Source: GCA-2737665 sp044344795 (lineage in GTDB: Bacteria > Bacteroidota > Bacteroidia > Palsa-965). From it: 50,388 nucleotides of DNA. Below the pieces are notes generated by a model. That model was not told where the DNA came from, searched no databases, and was given only the letters and a program-made list of their open reading frames with translations. The stretch spans positions 1-50,388 of the forward strand of contig JBIJCF010000024.1 of NCBI GenBank assembly GCA_044344795.1, written 5' to 3'. This document shows, piece after piece, positions 1-8,758 of the stretch (position 1 is its first letter; every line of letters starts with the position of its first letter). Both the position numbers and the translations under genes were made by a program.

Positions 1-380
1 GTTCCCGACAATCCGCCGGTCAATACCATAAATACCATGATCGTTCCGTGGATTGTTACAAGAGCTAAATAAGCATTCTGATCAAGAATACCGTCTTTGC
101 CCCACTTGTCTCCCATTACCCAGTTGATGAAGGCGAATTTCTCACCCGGCCAAGCCAATTGAAGGCGGAAAACAATGGACATTACCATAGCCAAACACGC
201 CATGATTACGGCAGTAATTAGGAATTGCCTGGAAATGACCTTATGGTCCATACTAAACACGTACTTCGAAATGAAGGACTCGTGGTGCTCATGATCATCA
301 TGATGATCGTGCTGAGCGTGTGCATCATGCTCTAAAGACTGAGCGTGTAAGTCACTGTGGAGGTGCGTTTCAGCTGCCAT
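1..380 (-). CDS. ctaD: Cytochrome c oxidase subunit I, N-terminal part (cut by window edge)
   Basis: This is the start of the haem-copper oxidase catalytic subunit, which reduces O2 in the inner membrane. Only about 126 residues are present; the gene runs off the left edge. The ATG is at 380-378. The N-terminus is strikingly rich in His and Asp (about 13 His in the first 33 residues, including HDHHDDHEHHE), followed by SMDHKVISRQFL and a first membrane helix. The next visible stretch, LVTIHGTIMVFMVLTGG, holds the conserved IHG segment of subunit I. It lies 67 bases downstream of coxB on the same strand and closes the ACIII-oxidase cluster within this window. The catalytic His ligands and the D/K channels are outside the window, so the oxidase subtype cannot be assigned. 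Confidence 0.93.
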   Translation of the reverse strand, partial: MAAETHLHSDLHAQSLEHDAHAQHDHHDDHEHHESFISKYVFSMDHKVISRQFLITAVIMACLAMVMSIVFRLQLAWPGEKFAFINWVMGDKWGKDGILDQNAYLALVTIHGTIMVFMVLTGGLSG

Positions 381-447
381 AGTGTTTTTAATTTAGTTTT
401 CCCTTCTTATTTAACCCTTCAGAACGGGAATTGGTTTAACAATTCAG

Positions 448-1437
448 TTATTTTTTTGCGTAATACGGATTTCCATTAGAACCGGAAGCTTTTGTTGCTT
501 CCATCCACTTCTGATATTCTGCCTTTTCTACAATCCTAATCGGCATCTGCATGTTGTAGTGAGCAGCACCGCAGATTTTGTTACACAACAACACGTAGTT
601 AAATTCAGGATTCTTAGTGATCTCGCGCATCTTGGCGGTAGTGATCGTTGGTTTGAAATGGAAATAAGTTTCCATGCCCGGTACACAGTTCATCTGCGCG
701 CGGAAGTGCGGGAAATAAGCTGAGTGGATCACGTCTCGCGAGCGGAAACGAAAGTCAACTTCTTCGCCAACAGGCAACACCAATGTGTCTTTTACGATAA
801 CGTCATCTGCCGCCTTACTGTCCGTTGAATCAACTCCTAATTCATTAACACCGTCAATCAACAAGTAGTTTGATTTACCCAACGTGTTGTCTTCTCCACC
901 GTAACGAGCTTTCCAATTGAACTGCATAGAGTATAATTCAACAACGCGAGAGCCTTTAGCAGCAGGCGATGTAGCATCGTTCCACAAGGTGATCCCGAAG
1001 AAAATGATGATGAACAACACAACCGCAGGAATACCTGTCCAAATCATTTCCAGCTTGTTGTTGTGCGGATAAAACGTAGCACGTGCACCATCACGACCAT
1101 AATATTTGTAGGCCATGTAGAACAACAAGAAATTGGTCACGATTGCTACAACTGCAATGATGTACATGTTAAACTCCATGAGCCAATCCAACTCAACGCC
1201 ATGCTCAGAAGCAGAGACAGGCAACAACTTATCCTTGTAAGCGAAGAAATTCCACAAGCAGAAGATCAACAACCCGAAATACATCAGGATCATCAAACGA
1301 CCCTGCATGCGGTTATCGCTCTCCGTTACGCGGTTGGGATCAACTCCTTTCAGCTTTCCGGATAACTCGACCACCCGCACGAGTTGCCAAATTGCTGCTG
1401 CAGCGAGAATGAGAATAATGTAAACTAGAAGTGACAT
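448..1437 (-). CDS. coxB: Cytochrome c oxidase subunit II (CuA subunit)
   Basis: This subunit takes electrons from cytochrome c (or from ACIII directly) through the binuclear CuA centre and passes them to subunit I. The 329-residue product has hydrophobic segments near 1-20, 46-66, 92-112 and 134-152, more than the usual two. A periplasmic cupredoxin domain follows. The CuA ligands are visible: H238 (HSAYFPHF), then C285, C289, H293 and M296 in CNKICGAAHYNM. No haem c motif follows, so this is a plain subunit II and not a caa3-type fusion. It lies between actF and ctaD on the same strand, consistent with one ACIII-oxidase operon. The ATG start at 1437 leaves 52 bases to actF. Confidence 0.95.
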   Translation of the reverse strand: MSLLVYIILILAAAAIWQLVRVVELSGKLKGVDPNRVTESDNRMQGRLMILMYFGLLIFCLWNFFAYKDKLLPVSASEHGVELDWLMEFNMYIIAVVAIVTNFLLFYMAYKYYGRDGARATFYPHNNKLEMIWTGIPAVVLFIIIFFGITLWNDATSPAAKGSRVVELYSMQFNWKARYGGEDNTLGKSNYLLIDGVNELGVDSTDSKAADDVIVKDTLVLPVGEEVDFRFRSRDVIHSAYFPHFRAQMNCVPGMETYFHFKPTITTAKMREITKNPEFNYVLLCNKICGAAHYNMQMPIRIVEKAEYQKWMEATKASGSNGNPYYAKK

Positions 1438-1489
1438 ATGTTATTCGTTTATGCTTATCAATACTCCGTGTCTTCCTAATACTGTACTA

Positions 1490-2746
1490 TTAAATGTGGT
1501 GATGTAATCCTTCCTCAGCCAACGCGTGGTTTTTACCAACGATCGGGTATTTGGACAAGCTCTTCAAAATCCAAAACACAAAGAAGGACAAGAAAGCCAC
1601 GAACATACCAATTTCAATTAAACCGATTCCCCAATTAGCACCAACTGTACCAGGCATAACTAGCAAGAAAGTATCAGTCCAGTGGAAGAAGAAAATCAAC
1701 ATACCCACAAACATGATGAATGATTTGTTGCGCTTAGAGTCGCGGGACATTAACACCAATAATGGGAAAATGAAATTCACCAACATGGTAATCCAGAACA
1801 ATCCCCGATAATCTTCCCAACGCTGTGCGTAGTACACTACCTCTTCAGGAATATTCGAATACCAAATCAACATGAATTGTGAGAACCACAAGTATGTCCA
1901 CAATACGCTTACTGCAAACATCCACTTACCTAAGTCATGAACGTGACTTGGGTTAACAAATTCCATTTGACCACGTGACTTCAAGTGAATCACCAACATG
2001 TTAAACACCACGATAGCTCCGATCCACCAACCTGCGAAGTTGTACCAACCAAATAAGGTGCTGTACCAGTGAACGTCAATTGACATGATAACATCCCAAG
2101 ACATTACTGAAGAAGTAAAGCCAAAGAATACAAGGAAAATTGCAGCGTTCTTCAGGTTAAGATTCCAGTTTGCAGTAGCATCTGCAAAATTCGCCAATGA
2201 ATCTTCCAGCATATTGCTCTTGCGAATCCAACGCTGATACCAGATATATCCAAAGAAAAACAGGATAATACGTCCGTAGTAAAAGAAACGATTGAAGTAT
2301 GGTGCCTTATGCTGCAAGATATGGTCATTCTCGTAAGCCGAGCTGTCTTGCCAGTGGTACAAATGATGAAGATGGAAATCTCCGGCAACAATTACCACAA
2401 AAATTACAACCAAACCGATCCACAGATAGTCAGTTACAGCTGCAAAAATTCGCATGAAAACAACGCTCCAAGAAGCTTGTGCAGCGTACTGCATCGCGTA
2501 AAAGAACAATGCCGCTAATGAAATTCCTCCGAAGAAGTAACCATTAACCAACAAGTTAGCCCATAAGCGCTGACCCAATGTTCCGGTATGATCTTCATGA
2601 CCTTCATGTCCGCCATGTTCCGGGGCATGCCACATAATAGCACCTACGATTAACATGACGATTCCTACACCCAACAAAATCCAAAGATTTCGCTGCGCTT
2701 TTTGCGAGAAGTTGTAGGTAAGACTATTTGTATTGATGTGACCCAT
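1490..2746 (-). CDS. actF: ACIII subunit ActF (quinol:cytochrome c oxidoreductase membrane subunit)
   Basis: ActF is one of the two large membrane subunits of alternative complex III, which oxidises menaquinol in place of cytochrome bc1. The 418-residue product carries about ten hydrophobic segments and no cofactor motifs. A His-rich stretch follows the first helix (HAPEHGGHEGHEDH, about residues 40-53). Conserved-looking charged and aromatic segments such as HWQDSS and SIDVHWYSTLFGWYNF recall the family. It resembles ActC/NrfD by topology, but the two are separate genes here, as in other ACIII clusters. The position, after actE and just before coxB, matches the canonical order. The name rests on context plus recognisable family sequence. 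Confidence 0.93.
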   Translation of the reverse strand: MGHINTNSLTYNFSQKAQRNLWILLGVGIVMLIVGAIMWHAPEHGGHEGHEDHTGTLGQRLWANLLVNGYFFGGISLAALFFYAMQYAAQASWSVVFMRIFAAVTDYLWIGLVVIFVVIVAGDFHLHHLYHWQDSSAYENDHILQHKAPYFNRFFYYGRIILFFFGYIWYQRWIRKSNMLEDSLANFADATANWNLNLKNAAIFLVFFGFTSSVMSWDVIMSIDVHWYSTLFGWYNFAGWWIGAIVVFNMLVIHLKSRGQMEFVNPSHVHDLGKWMFAVSVLWTYLWFSQFMLIWYSNIPEEVVYYAQRWEDYRGLFWITMLVNFIFPLLVLMSRDSKRNKSFIMFVGMLIFFFHWTDTFLLVMPGTVGANWGIGLIEIGMFVAFLSFFVFWILKSLSKYPIVGKNHALAEEGLHHHI

Positions 2747-2778
2747 ATCCTATTTCGAAAAATGTTGTCTATTTCTGG

Positions 2779-3459
2779 TTACTTACCGGCAATTTTTAAG
2801 CTGTCTGTTTTTGTGCTGTCAGCAGCCGGCTTAGCCAACTCCACTTGGTATGCTGACCACGCTGAACCGCCACGACCTAAACGCTGCACGTACATCGCAA
2901 CTTGCATACGTTCTTCAGGCGACAAGAATAAAGCATGAGAACCCATGTTTCCTTTGCCATGTGTAATTACCCAATACACGTGACCTTCGCTCAAATTATT
3001 CTCCTTGTGACGAGCAATATAACTTGGAGGTACAGAAGCATACTTCCCTGACTCAACCAACTTACCATTGCCATCGCCCTTGTCTCCATGACAATGTGAG
3101 CAGTATACTTTATATAATCCTTTACCCTTATCTTCGTTCTCATCACTTTGCTTAATTCCGAAGTTAGAATACGTCCAGAAACGCGCTGCAAGAGAATCGC
3201 CTTGCAAGGTATTCGCATAAGGGAAAGCCACAAATCCCCAAGGAATTGAACCTTCTGCCGGCAACATGTTGCTCATGCTGTCTTTAGCATATGCACTTTC
3301 ATATGCAACGTTAGTTTCAGGAGAATTGGAACGGTACATATCAGGGAAATACTCGAATCCCGGGCTGTCCGGATTATCCTTAACACAGGAGGTTAACATT
3401 GCCATTCCGGCGAATGCCACAATACCTAGTGCGATCAGCGTTTTATTTGATGTCATCAT
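2779..3459 (-). CDS. actE: ACIII subunit ActE, mono-haem cytochrome c lipoprotein
   Basis: ActE is the small periplasmic cytochrome c of alternative complex III, on the electron path to the oxidase. The 226-residue precursor begins with a lipoprotein signal whose lipobox ends MLTSC, so Cys25 is the likely acylated residue. One haem c attachment site is present, C120-S-H-C-H124 followed by GDKGDGNG. A candidate axial Met lies in GKGNMGSH before the final helix. Two ATG codons stand side by side at the start (3459 and 3456). The C-terminus ends in a Lys/Ala-rich tail. The gene sits between actD and actF with short gaps on both sides, as expected in one transcript. Confidence 0.92.
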   Translation of the reverse strand: MMTSNKTLIALGIVAFAGMAMLTSCVKDNPDSPGFEYFPDMYRSNSPETNVAYESAYAKDSMSNMLPAEGSIPWGFVAFPYANTLQGDSLAARFWTYSNFGIKQSDENEDKGKGLYKVYCSHCHGDKGDGNGKLVESGKYASVPPSYIARHKENNLSEGHVYWVITHGKGNMGSHALFLSPEERMQVAMYVQRLGRGGSAWSAYQVELAKPAADSTKTDSLKIAGK

Positions 3460-3481
3460 TTTCTTTCGTGTCCGGATTGAT

Positions 3482-4006
3482 TCAGATTACATTAACTTCT
3501 GTTGCTCCTGTTTCACGCAACATGGCAATAGCACGAGCTTCATCTTCATCCTTAACTTCAATTTCCATTAAGAAATGGTCATCCGTAGTTCTTGGATCAG
3601 GATTTTTAGGAGAAACACCCGGCAAATTCCAGTTACGCAAGAAGTATGTTAATGCCATACCGTGCGCAGCACAGAACACTGTTAACTCAAAAGTTACAGG
3701 GATGAATGCCGGCCAGTTCATGTAGTAATAAAAGCTAGGCTTACCACCAATATCTGTTGGCCAATCGCTTACCATCATGTACCAAGTCATGAGGATAGCC
3801 AATGATGTTCCTGTTGCTCCGTAAATGAACGCACAGATTGCAATGCGCGTGCGCTTCAATCCCATCGCCGGATCTAATCCGTGAATCGGGAAAGGAGAAA
3901 AAACGTCTTTAATTTTCAATCGTGCAGCACGTACTTTCTTTACGCCGTCGAGCAATAACTCTTCGTCGTTATAAATGCCGTGGATGGTTTTTTTATGGGC
4001 TGCCAT
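3482..4006 (-). CDS. actD: ACIII subunit ActD (DUF3341)
   Basis: ActD is a small membrane subunit of alternative complex III without cofactors; its role is structural. The 174-residue product starts with a soluble segment (HGIYNDEELLLDGVKKVR), followed by two membrane helices at about 51-72 and 93-118. A short acidic C-terminal domain resembling a ferredoxin-like fold follows (MEIEVKDEDEARAIAMLRE). This two-helix DUF3341 arrangement between actC and actE is diagnostic of ACIII clusters. The gap to actC is 24 bases, supporting co-transcription. Confidence 0.92.
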   Translation of the reverse strand: MAAHKKTIHGIYNDEELLLDGVKKVRAARLKIKDVFSPFPIHGLDPAMGLKRTRIAICAFIYGATGTSLAILMTWYMMVSDWPTDIGGKPSFYYYMNWPAFIPVTFELTVFCAAHGMALTYFLRNWNLPGVSPKNPDPRTTDDHFLMEIEVKDEDEARAIAMLRETGATEVNVI

Positions 4007-4030
4007 AACTTATAGTTTCAACTCCAATGA

Positions 4031-5434
4031 TTAATGATGTGCCTGTGCTTTTTCAGCGCGTTTGCTCTTATGATACTCGCTGGATGACTTTACGATCATC
4101 TTCAATTCACTCAACGCAATTACCGGGAACGCACGAGCGAACAACAAGAAAATGGTAAAGAACATTCCGATTGTTCCAACGAAAATACCTACTTCCACCC
4201 ATGTTGGATGATACATTGTCCAGTTTGACGGCAAGAAGTCGCGGTGCAAAGAAGTAACGATAATTACGAAACGCTCGAACCACATACCGATGTTTACGAT
4301 AATTGACAATACGAATGTTGCCATCAGGTTGGTGCGGATCTTCTTAAACCAGAACAACTGAGGAGAAATTACGTTACACGTCATCATGCCCCAATAACTC
4401 CACCAATAAGGACCGGTAGCACGGTTCATGAACGCATAACCTTCATATTCGACACCTGAATACCAGGAGATAAATAACTCAGACAAATACGCCACACCAA
4501 CCATTGAACCGGTAAGTGTGATGATGATGTTCATCATTTCGATGTGCTGAATAGTAATGTAGTGCTCCAGATTCAGAACCTTACGCATGATCAACAACAA
4601 CGTTGCAACCATCGCGAAACCGGAGAAGATCGCACCGGCAACGAAGTAAGGAGGGAAAATCGTGGTGTGCCAACCCGGAAGTACGGAAGTAGCAAAGTCC
4701 ATAGATACGATGGAGTGTACAGAGAATACAAGTGGTGTAGAAAGACCTGCAAGCACCAGAGAAACTTCTTCAAAACGCTGCCAGTCTTTAGCACGACCGC
4801 TCCATCCAAAACTCAAGATGCGATAAATTTTCTCTTGCATTGGTTTTGCCTGCATCTTGAAACGATCACGAATTGCACCGAAGTCAGGAATAAGACCGAT
4901 ATACCAGAAAACCAAAGAAACTGTGAAATAAGTTGATACCGCGAATACGTCCCACATCAAAGGAGAGTTAAAGTTCACCCACAATGAACCGAATTGGTTA
5001 GCATGCGGGAACAACCAGTAATCTAACCAAGGACGACCGGTGTGCATGGTTACGAAAATTGCCGCGCACATTACCGCGAAGATGGTCATCGCTTCCGCAG
5101 AACGGTTAATTGCCATACGCCACTTCTGACGGAACAATAACAATACTGCAGAGATCAATGTTCCTGCGTGACCGATACCGATCCACCATACGAAGTTGGT
5201 GATATCCCATGCCCAACCTACAGTTTTGTTTGCACCCCACTGACCGATACCGGTTCCCAGTGTATATGCCAAACAGCCGAAGCCCCAGGCAAAGGTTAAA
5301 ACTGCAATAGTGAACACAAGGTACCAATACTTGTTGGCCTTACCTTCAATCGGGCGCGCAATCTCGGCTGTGATATCGCTGTAGCTCTTGTTTCCAAGAA
5401 TGAGCGGGTCCCTTAGCGGTGATTCGTGTTGCAT
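4031..5434 (-). CDS. actC: ACIII subunit ActC (NrfD/PsrC-like quinol-binding membrane protein)
   Basis: ActC is an NrfD-type polytopic membrane protein that binds menaquinol in alternative complex III and passes electrons to the Fe-S subunit ActB. The 467-residue product has about ten hydrophobic segments. The N-terminus (RDPLILGNKSYSDIT) and motifs such as WWIGIGHAGTLISA and MHTGRPWLDYWLFP are typical of the family. It follows actB by 33 bases and precedes actD by 24. The family assignment is secure. The exact quinone-site residues were not mapped. Confidence 0.94.
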   Translation of the reverse strand: MQHESPLRDPLILGNKSYSDITAEIARPIEGKANKYWYLVFTIAVLTFAWGFGCLAYTLGTGIGQWGANKTVGWAWDITNFVWWIGIGHAGTLISAVLLLFRQKWRMAINRSAEAMTIFAVMCAAIFVTMHTGRPWLDYWLFPHANQFGSLWVNFNSPLMWDVFAVSTYFTVSLVFWYIGLIPDFGAIRDRFKMQAKPMQEKIYRILSFGWSGRAKDWQRFEEVSLVLAGLSTPLVFSVHSIVSMDFATSVLPGWHTTIFPPYFVAGAIFSGFAMVATLLLIMRKVLNLEHYITIQHIEMMNIIITLTGSMVGVAYLSELFISWYSGVEYEGYAFMNRATGPYWWSYWGMMTCNVISPQLFWFKKIRTNLMATFVLSIIVNIGMWFERFVIIVTSLHRDFLPSNWTMYHPTWVEVGIFVGTIGMFFTIFLLFARAFPVIALSELKMIVKSSSEYHKSKRAEKAQAHH

Positions 5435-5467
5435 ATACTAGATTTAATTTTCTTAATAACTTTCAAA

Positions 5468-8400
5468 CTACAGGTGAGCGTTTTCATCTTCACGATTCCA
5501 CACTTTGGTCATGTAGAATACGGAAGGTTTAACACCAATTACTTCGAGTACTTCGTATTTTCTGCTATCCTGCTCCATTTCGGCAACCTTACTTTGCTGA
5601 TCGTTCAAATCACCAAATGTGATTGCGTTTGTAGGACAAGACTGCGCACAAGCTGTGTTGATAGAGCCATCTTTCGGACGAACACCTGCCTTTTTAGCCT
5701 CCAACTTACCGGCCTGAATACGTTGTACACACATTGAACACTTCTCCATAACACCACGTGAACGTACTGTTACATCAGGGTTCAACACCATGCGTCCTAA
5801 ATCGTCCTGAGCAGGGTTGATGTTCTTGAAGCGATGATATTCAACGTAGTTAAACCAGTTGAATCGACGCACTTTATAAGGACAGTTGTTAGCACAGTAA
5901 CGAGTTCCAACACAACGGTTGTATGTCATCTGGTTCAAACCTTCGCTGCTGTGGTTGGTAGCCAATACCGGGCATACCGTCTCGCAAGGAGCGTGGTTAC
6001 AGTGCTGACACATCAACGGCTGGAATACGACTTTAGGATTATCGAATGATGGGTTCTCCATGCTGCGATACATCGCCATAGTGCCCATTTCACCGGTTTC
6101 TTCTACTTTTTCTTTTACAGTATCACTGCTGAAGTAACGATCGATACGCATCCAATGCATTTCGCGGCTCTTGCGAACTTCTTCTTTACCAACAACAGAA
6201 ACATTGTTTTCTGCGTTACATGCCACAACACACGCACCGCAACCGATACATGCGTTCAAGTCGATAGCCAATGCCCACTGGTGATTCGGACGCTCGAAAT
6301 CGTTCCACAGCGTCACATTCTCCACCATCTGCTCACCTTTATAGGTGTGCAATGTGTTCAATGGATTTCCTGCACGGTCATCCTTCTTGTATTCAGCTAA
6401 AGTTGTTTCACGAATGATGTCCTTGTTACGACCCATCAATGTGTGGTGCGTTTGCGTTGCAGCAATTGGATGACGCTCACCCGTTGCATCACTAATCGCA
6501 ACATCAAAAACTTCATATGACATCGTGCCATTAGCGTTTAATCCAACAGCAGGGTAGATATTTTGTCCGAGAGCGTCGATTACTTCATTGTAACCTTTGC
6601 GACCATAACCAACTGCAATACCAACAGTACCGCGAGTTTGACCCGGCTGTGGCCATACAGGCAATTTCACTTCGTAACCATTCGCCTTGATAGAAACAAC
6701 ATCCAATTCGTCTTCCATTTGGTCGAAGCGAACCATCATTCCAGAACCATCTTCTACGCCGAATAATTTCTTTTCGGCTACATCAGACGGGTTCATTGTG
6801 ATATAGTTGTCCCAAGTGATTTTAGAAATCGGATCCGGCATTTCTTGCAACCAAGGGTTAGAAGATTGATTGCCGTTTCCGATACCGGTCTTTTGATAAA
6901 TTACTAATTCGTACTTGCCACCTTTAGCAGCAGAAAGCTGACTAACTGCAGCATCCAGAGTAATTGTGCCGCCGGTAAATGAAATGGTTTGTTCTCCGGA
7001 ATTAGCAATAGCAACAACAGGTTCTGCAGTCACAGTTGTGTCGGTTGCAGGTTTAACCGCAGCAGGTTTTGGGTCCTCAACAACAGGAACAACAGCCGGA
7101 GCTAACACAACAACACCGTCATGGACACTTTTATTCCAAAAAGTTGAAGGATCGCCGAACTTGCTGCGACCGATTAAATTGGTCTTCCAGTAATTAGCGA
7201 TGTATGAATGCCAATCGGTTTTATTACCTGCCCATGTCAAAAGAGACTCCTGTGCGTGACGTGTTTTAAACAACGGACGAATTGCAGGCTGTTGCAGGTT
7301 GTAATGATTTTTACGAGGATTGTGATCGTTCCAAGCTTCGAGGTAATAGTGATCAGGACATACGAAGTCGCACTTCGATGCTGTCTCGTCCATCCAACCT
7401 GCGAAAGAAATGCGTGTTGCCAACTTGCCCATTGCAGCTTCGAAACCTAAAGCCTTAGGCGCAGTTAACGCAGGATTGCTATTGTAGAAAATAACGGTGT
7501 CAACGGTGCCATTATTGATTTCTTCCACCAATTTAGCTACAGCAGTATCATCACCTTGGTGAGTGTAATCAGGAATATCTGTACGAATAGTTGAACCGTA
7601 TGCACCAATCTTTTGGTTGATCTGATTCACTACCAACTGTACCGCTGGATCGTTAGAACCACACAATACAACAGCTTTGCCATTAGCAGCTTTCAAAGCA
7701 TCCGCAACTTTCGCAACTTCTTTAGAAAGTACATTTGGAGCAGAAACGCCACCACCAACACCTGCTAACAAGCCCAATGCAACCTGACCCAATTGAGAAG
7801 GTTTTACATTGAAACGTTCGTCAGCATTAGCACCGGTCAATGAAAGAATAGTTTCAAACTGATAATGCTTCGCCATTTCGCGCTTGTCCTTAGACACCTT
7901 GCGAACTTTTGAATACTGACGAGCATGTTCAATCGGAGAAATCCAGTTTGCCAGGAAATCAGCACCAAGGCTCACAATAACCTGTGCGTTATCCAAGCGA
8001 TATGTCGGAATCATTGCAGTGCCAATAGTTGAGAGATTTGCTTTCAACATACCTGCGTAAGAGATCGCATCATACGTAACGTGACGTGTAGATACGTACT
8101 TACCTTTGAATTCTGCGATGGCCTGTTTTGTAGAAGGCGAAATAATCGTTGAAGAAAGGATTGCGATTCCTTTAGCTTGTGCAAGACGTGCCTTGATTTT
8201 TTCATCTGCATCTTCCCACTTCACTTCAGAGTGTCCGTTTCCGGATTTTATCATAGCACCCTTCAAACGATTGGAATCGTAAAGCGATAACACAGAGGCC
8301 TGAACACGTGCGTTTGTTGCGCCCATGTTGATCGCATCCGGACTGTCGTTACCTTCAATTTTAATCGGACGACCTTCACGTGTTTTTACCAACACACTGC

Positions 8401-8716
8401 AGTAATCGTTGCCATCAAAATACGTTGACGCGTAGTAGTTTGCTACACCCGGAGTAATTTCTTCCGGACGATTTACGTACGGCACAGCTTTAGTAACCGG
8501 GGTTTCACACGCGGCTAATGTTGCAGCAACTGTTGAGAAACCAAGAAACTTCAGGAAGTCACGACGATTAGTCGAAGAATCTTCCATTGCCGACTTATTC
8601 CCGATGAACTCTTCAACAGGGATATACTCTGCAAACTCGCTGTCGTGTTTTTTAGAGAATTCCTTCTCGTTATTAAGCTGAGACAGGCCTTTCCAGTATT
8701 TCGTTTCGTTCGCCAT
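5468..8716 (-). CDS. actB: ACIII subunit ActB (molybdopterin oxidoreductase-like domain fused to Fe-S domain)
   Basis: ActB is the large periplasmic subunit of alternative complex III and carries electrons from quinol through Fe-S clusters. The 1082-residue protein opens with a soluble leader and an internal Tat-like signal, R51-R52-DFLKFLGF, ending TLAAC70, which also looks like a lipobox. This is the TAT-variant arrangement typical of the family. The middle is a degenerate molybdopterin oxidoreductase fold; no catalytic Mo ligand is expected in ActB. The C-terminal quarter holds four cluster-binding Cys groups: ACIGCGACVVACNAEN, CQHCNHAPCETVCP, CVGTRYCANNCPYKVRRFN, and CSMCVQRI with CAQSCPTNA. 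A Pro/Ala/Val-rich linker near residues 530-570 interrupts the molybdopterin-like part. The gene follows actA by 42 bases. Confidence 0.95.
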   Translation of the reverse strand: MANETKYWKGLSQLNNEKEFSKKHDSEFAEYIPVEEFIGNKSAMEDSSTNRRDFLKFLGFSTVAATLAACETPVTKAVPYVNRPEEITPGVANYYASTYFDGNDYCSVLVKTREGRPIKIEGNDSPDAINMGATNARVQASVLSLYDSNRLKGAMIKSGNGHSEVKWEDADEKIKARLAQAKGIAILSSTIISPSTKQAIAEFKGKYVSTRHVTYDAISYAGMLKANLSTIGTAMIPTYRLDNAQVIVSLGADFLANWISPIEHARQYSKVRKVSKDKREMAKHYQFETILSLTGANADERFNVKPSQLGQVALGLLAGVGGGVSAPNVLSKEVAKVADALKAANGKAVVLCGSNDPAVQLVVNQINQKIGAYGSTIRTDIPDYTHQGDDTAVAKLVEEINNGTVDTVIFYNSNPALTAPKALGFEAAMGKLATRISFAGWMDETASKCDFVCPDHYYLEAWNDHNPRKNHYNLQQPAIRPLFKTRHAQESLLTWAGNKTDWHSYIANYWKTNLIGRSKFGDPSTFWNKSVHDGVVVLAPAVVPVVEDPKPAAVKPATDTTVTAEPVVAIANSGEQTISFTGGTITLDAAVSQLSAAKGGKYELVIYQKTGIGNGNQSSNPWLQEMPDPISKITWDNYITMNPSDVAEKKLFGVEDGSGMMVRFDQMEDELDVVSIKANGYEVKLPVWPQPGQTRGTVGIAVGYGRKGYNEVIDALGQNIYPAVGLNANGTMSYEVFDVAISDATGERHPIAATQTHHTLMGRNKDIIRETTLAEYKKDDRAGNPLNTLHTYKGEQMVENVTLWNDFERPNHQWALAIDLNACIGCGACVVACNAENNVSVVGKEEVRKSREMHWMRIDRYFSSDTVKEKVEETGEMGTMAMYRSMENPSFDNPKVVFQPLMCQHCNHAPCETVCPVLATNHSSEGLNQMTYNRCVGTRYCANNCPYKVRRFNWFNYVEYHRFKNINPAQDDLGRMVLNPDVTVRSRGVMEKCSMCVQRIQAGKLEAKKAGVRPKDGSINTACAQSCPTNAITFGDLNDQQSKVAEMEQDSRKYEVLEVIGVKPSVFYMTKVWNREDENAHL

Positions 8717-8758
8717 ATTTTGATGCGATCTGTATTCGGTTAAAAGAACTTTCAGTTT

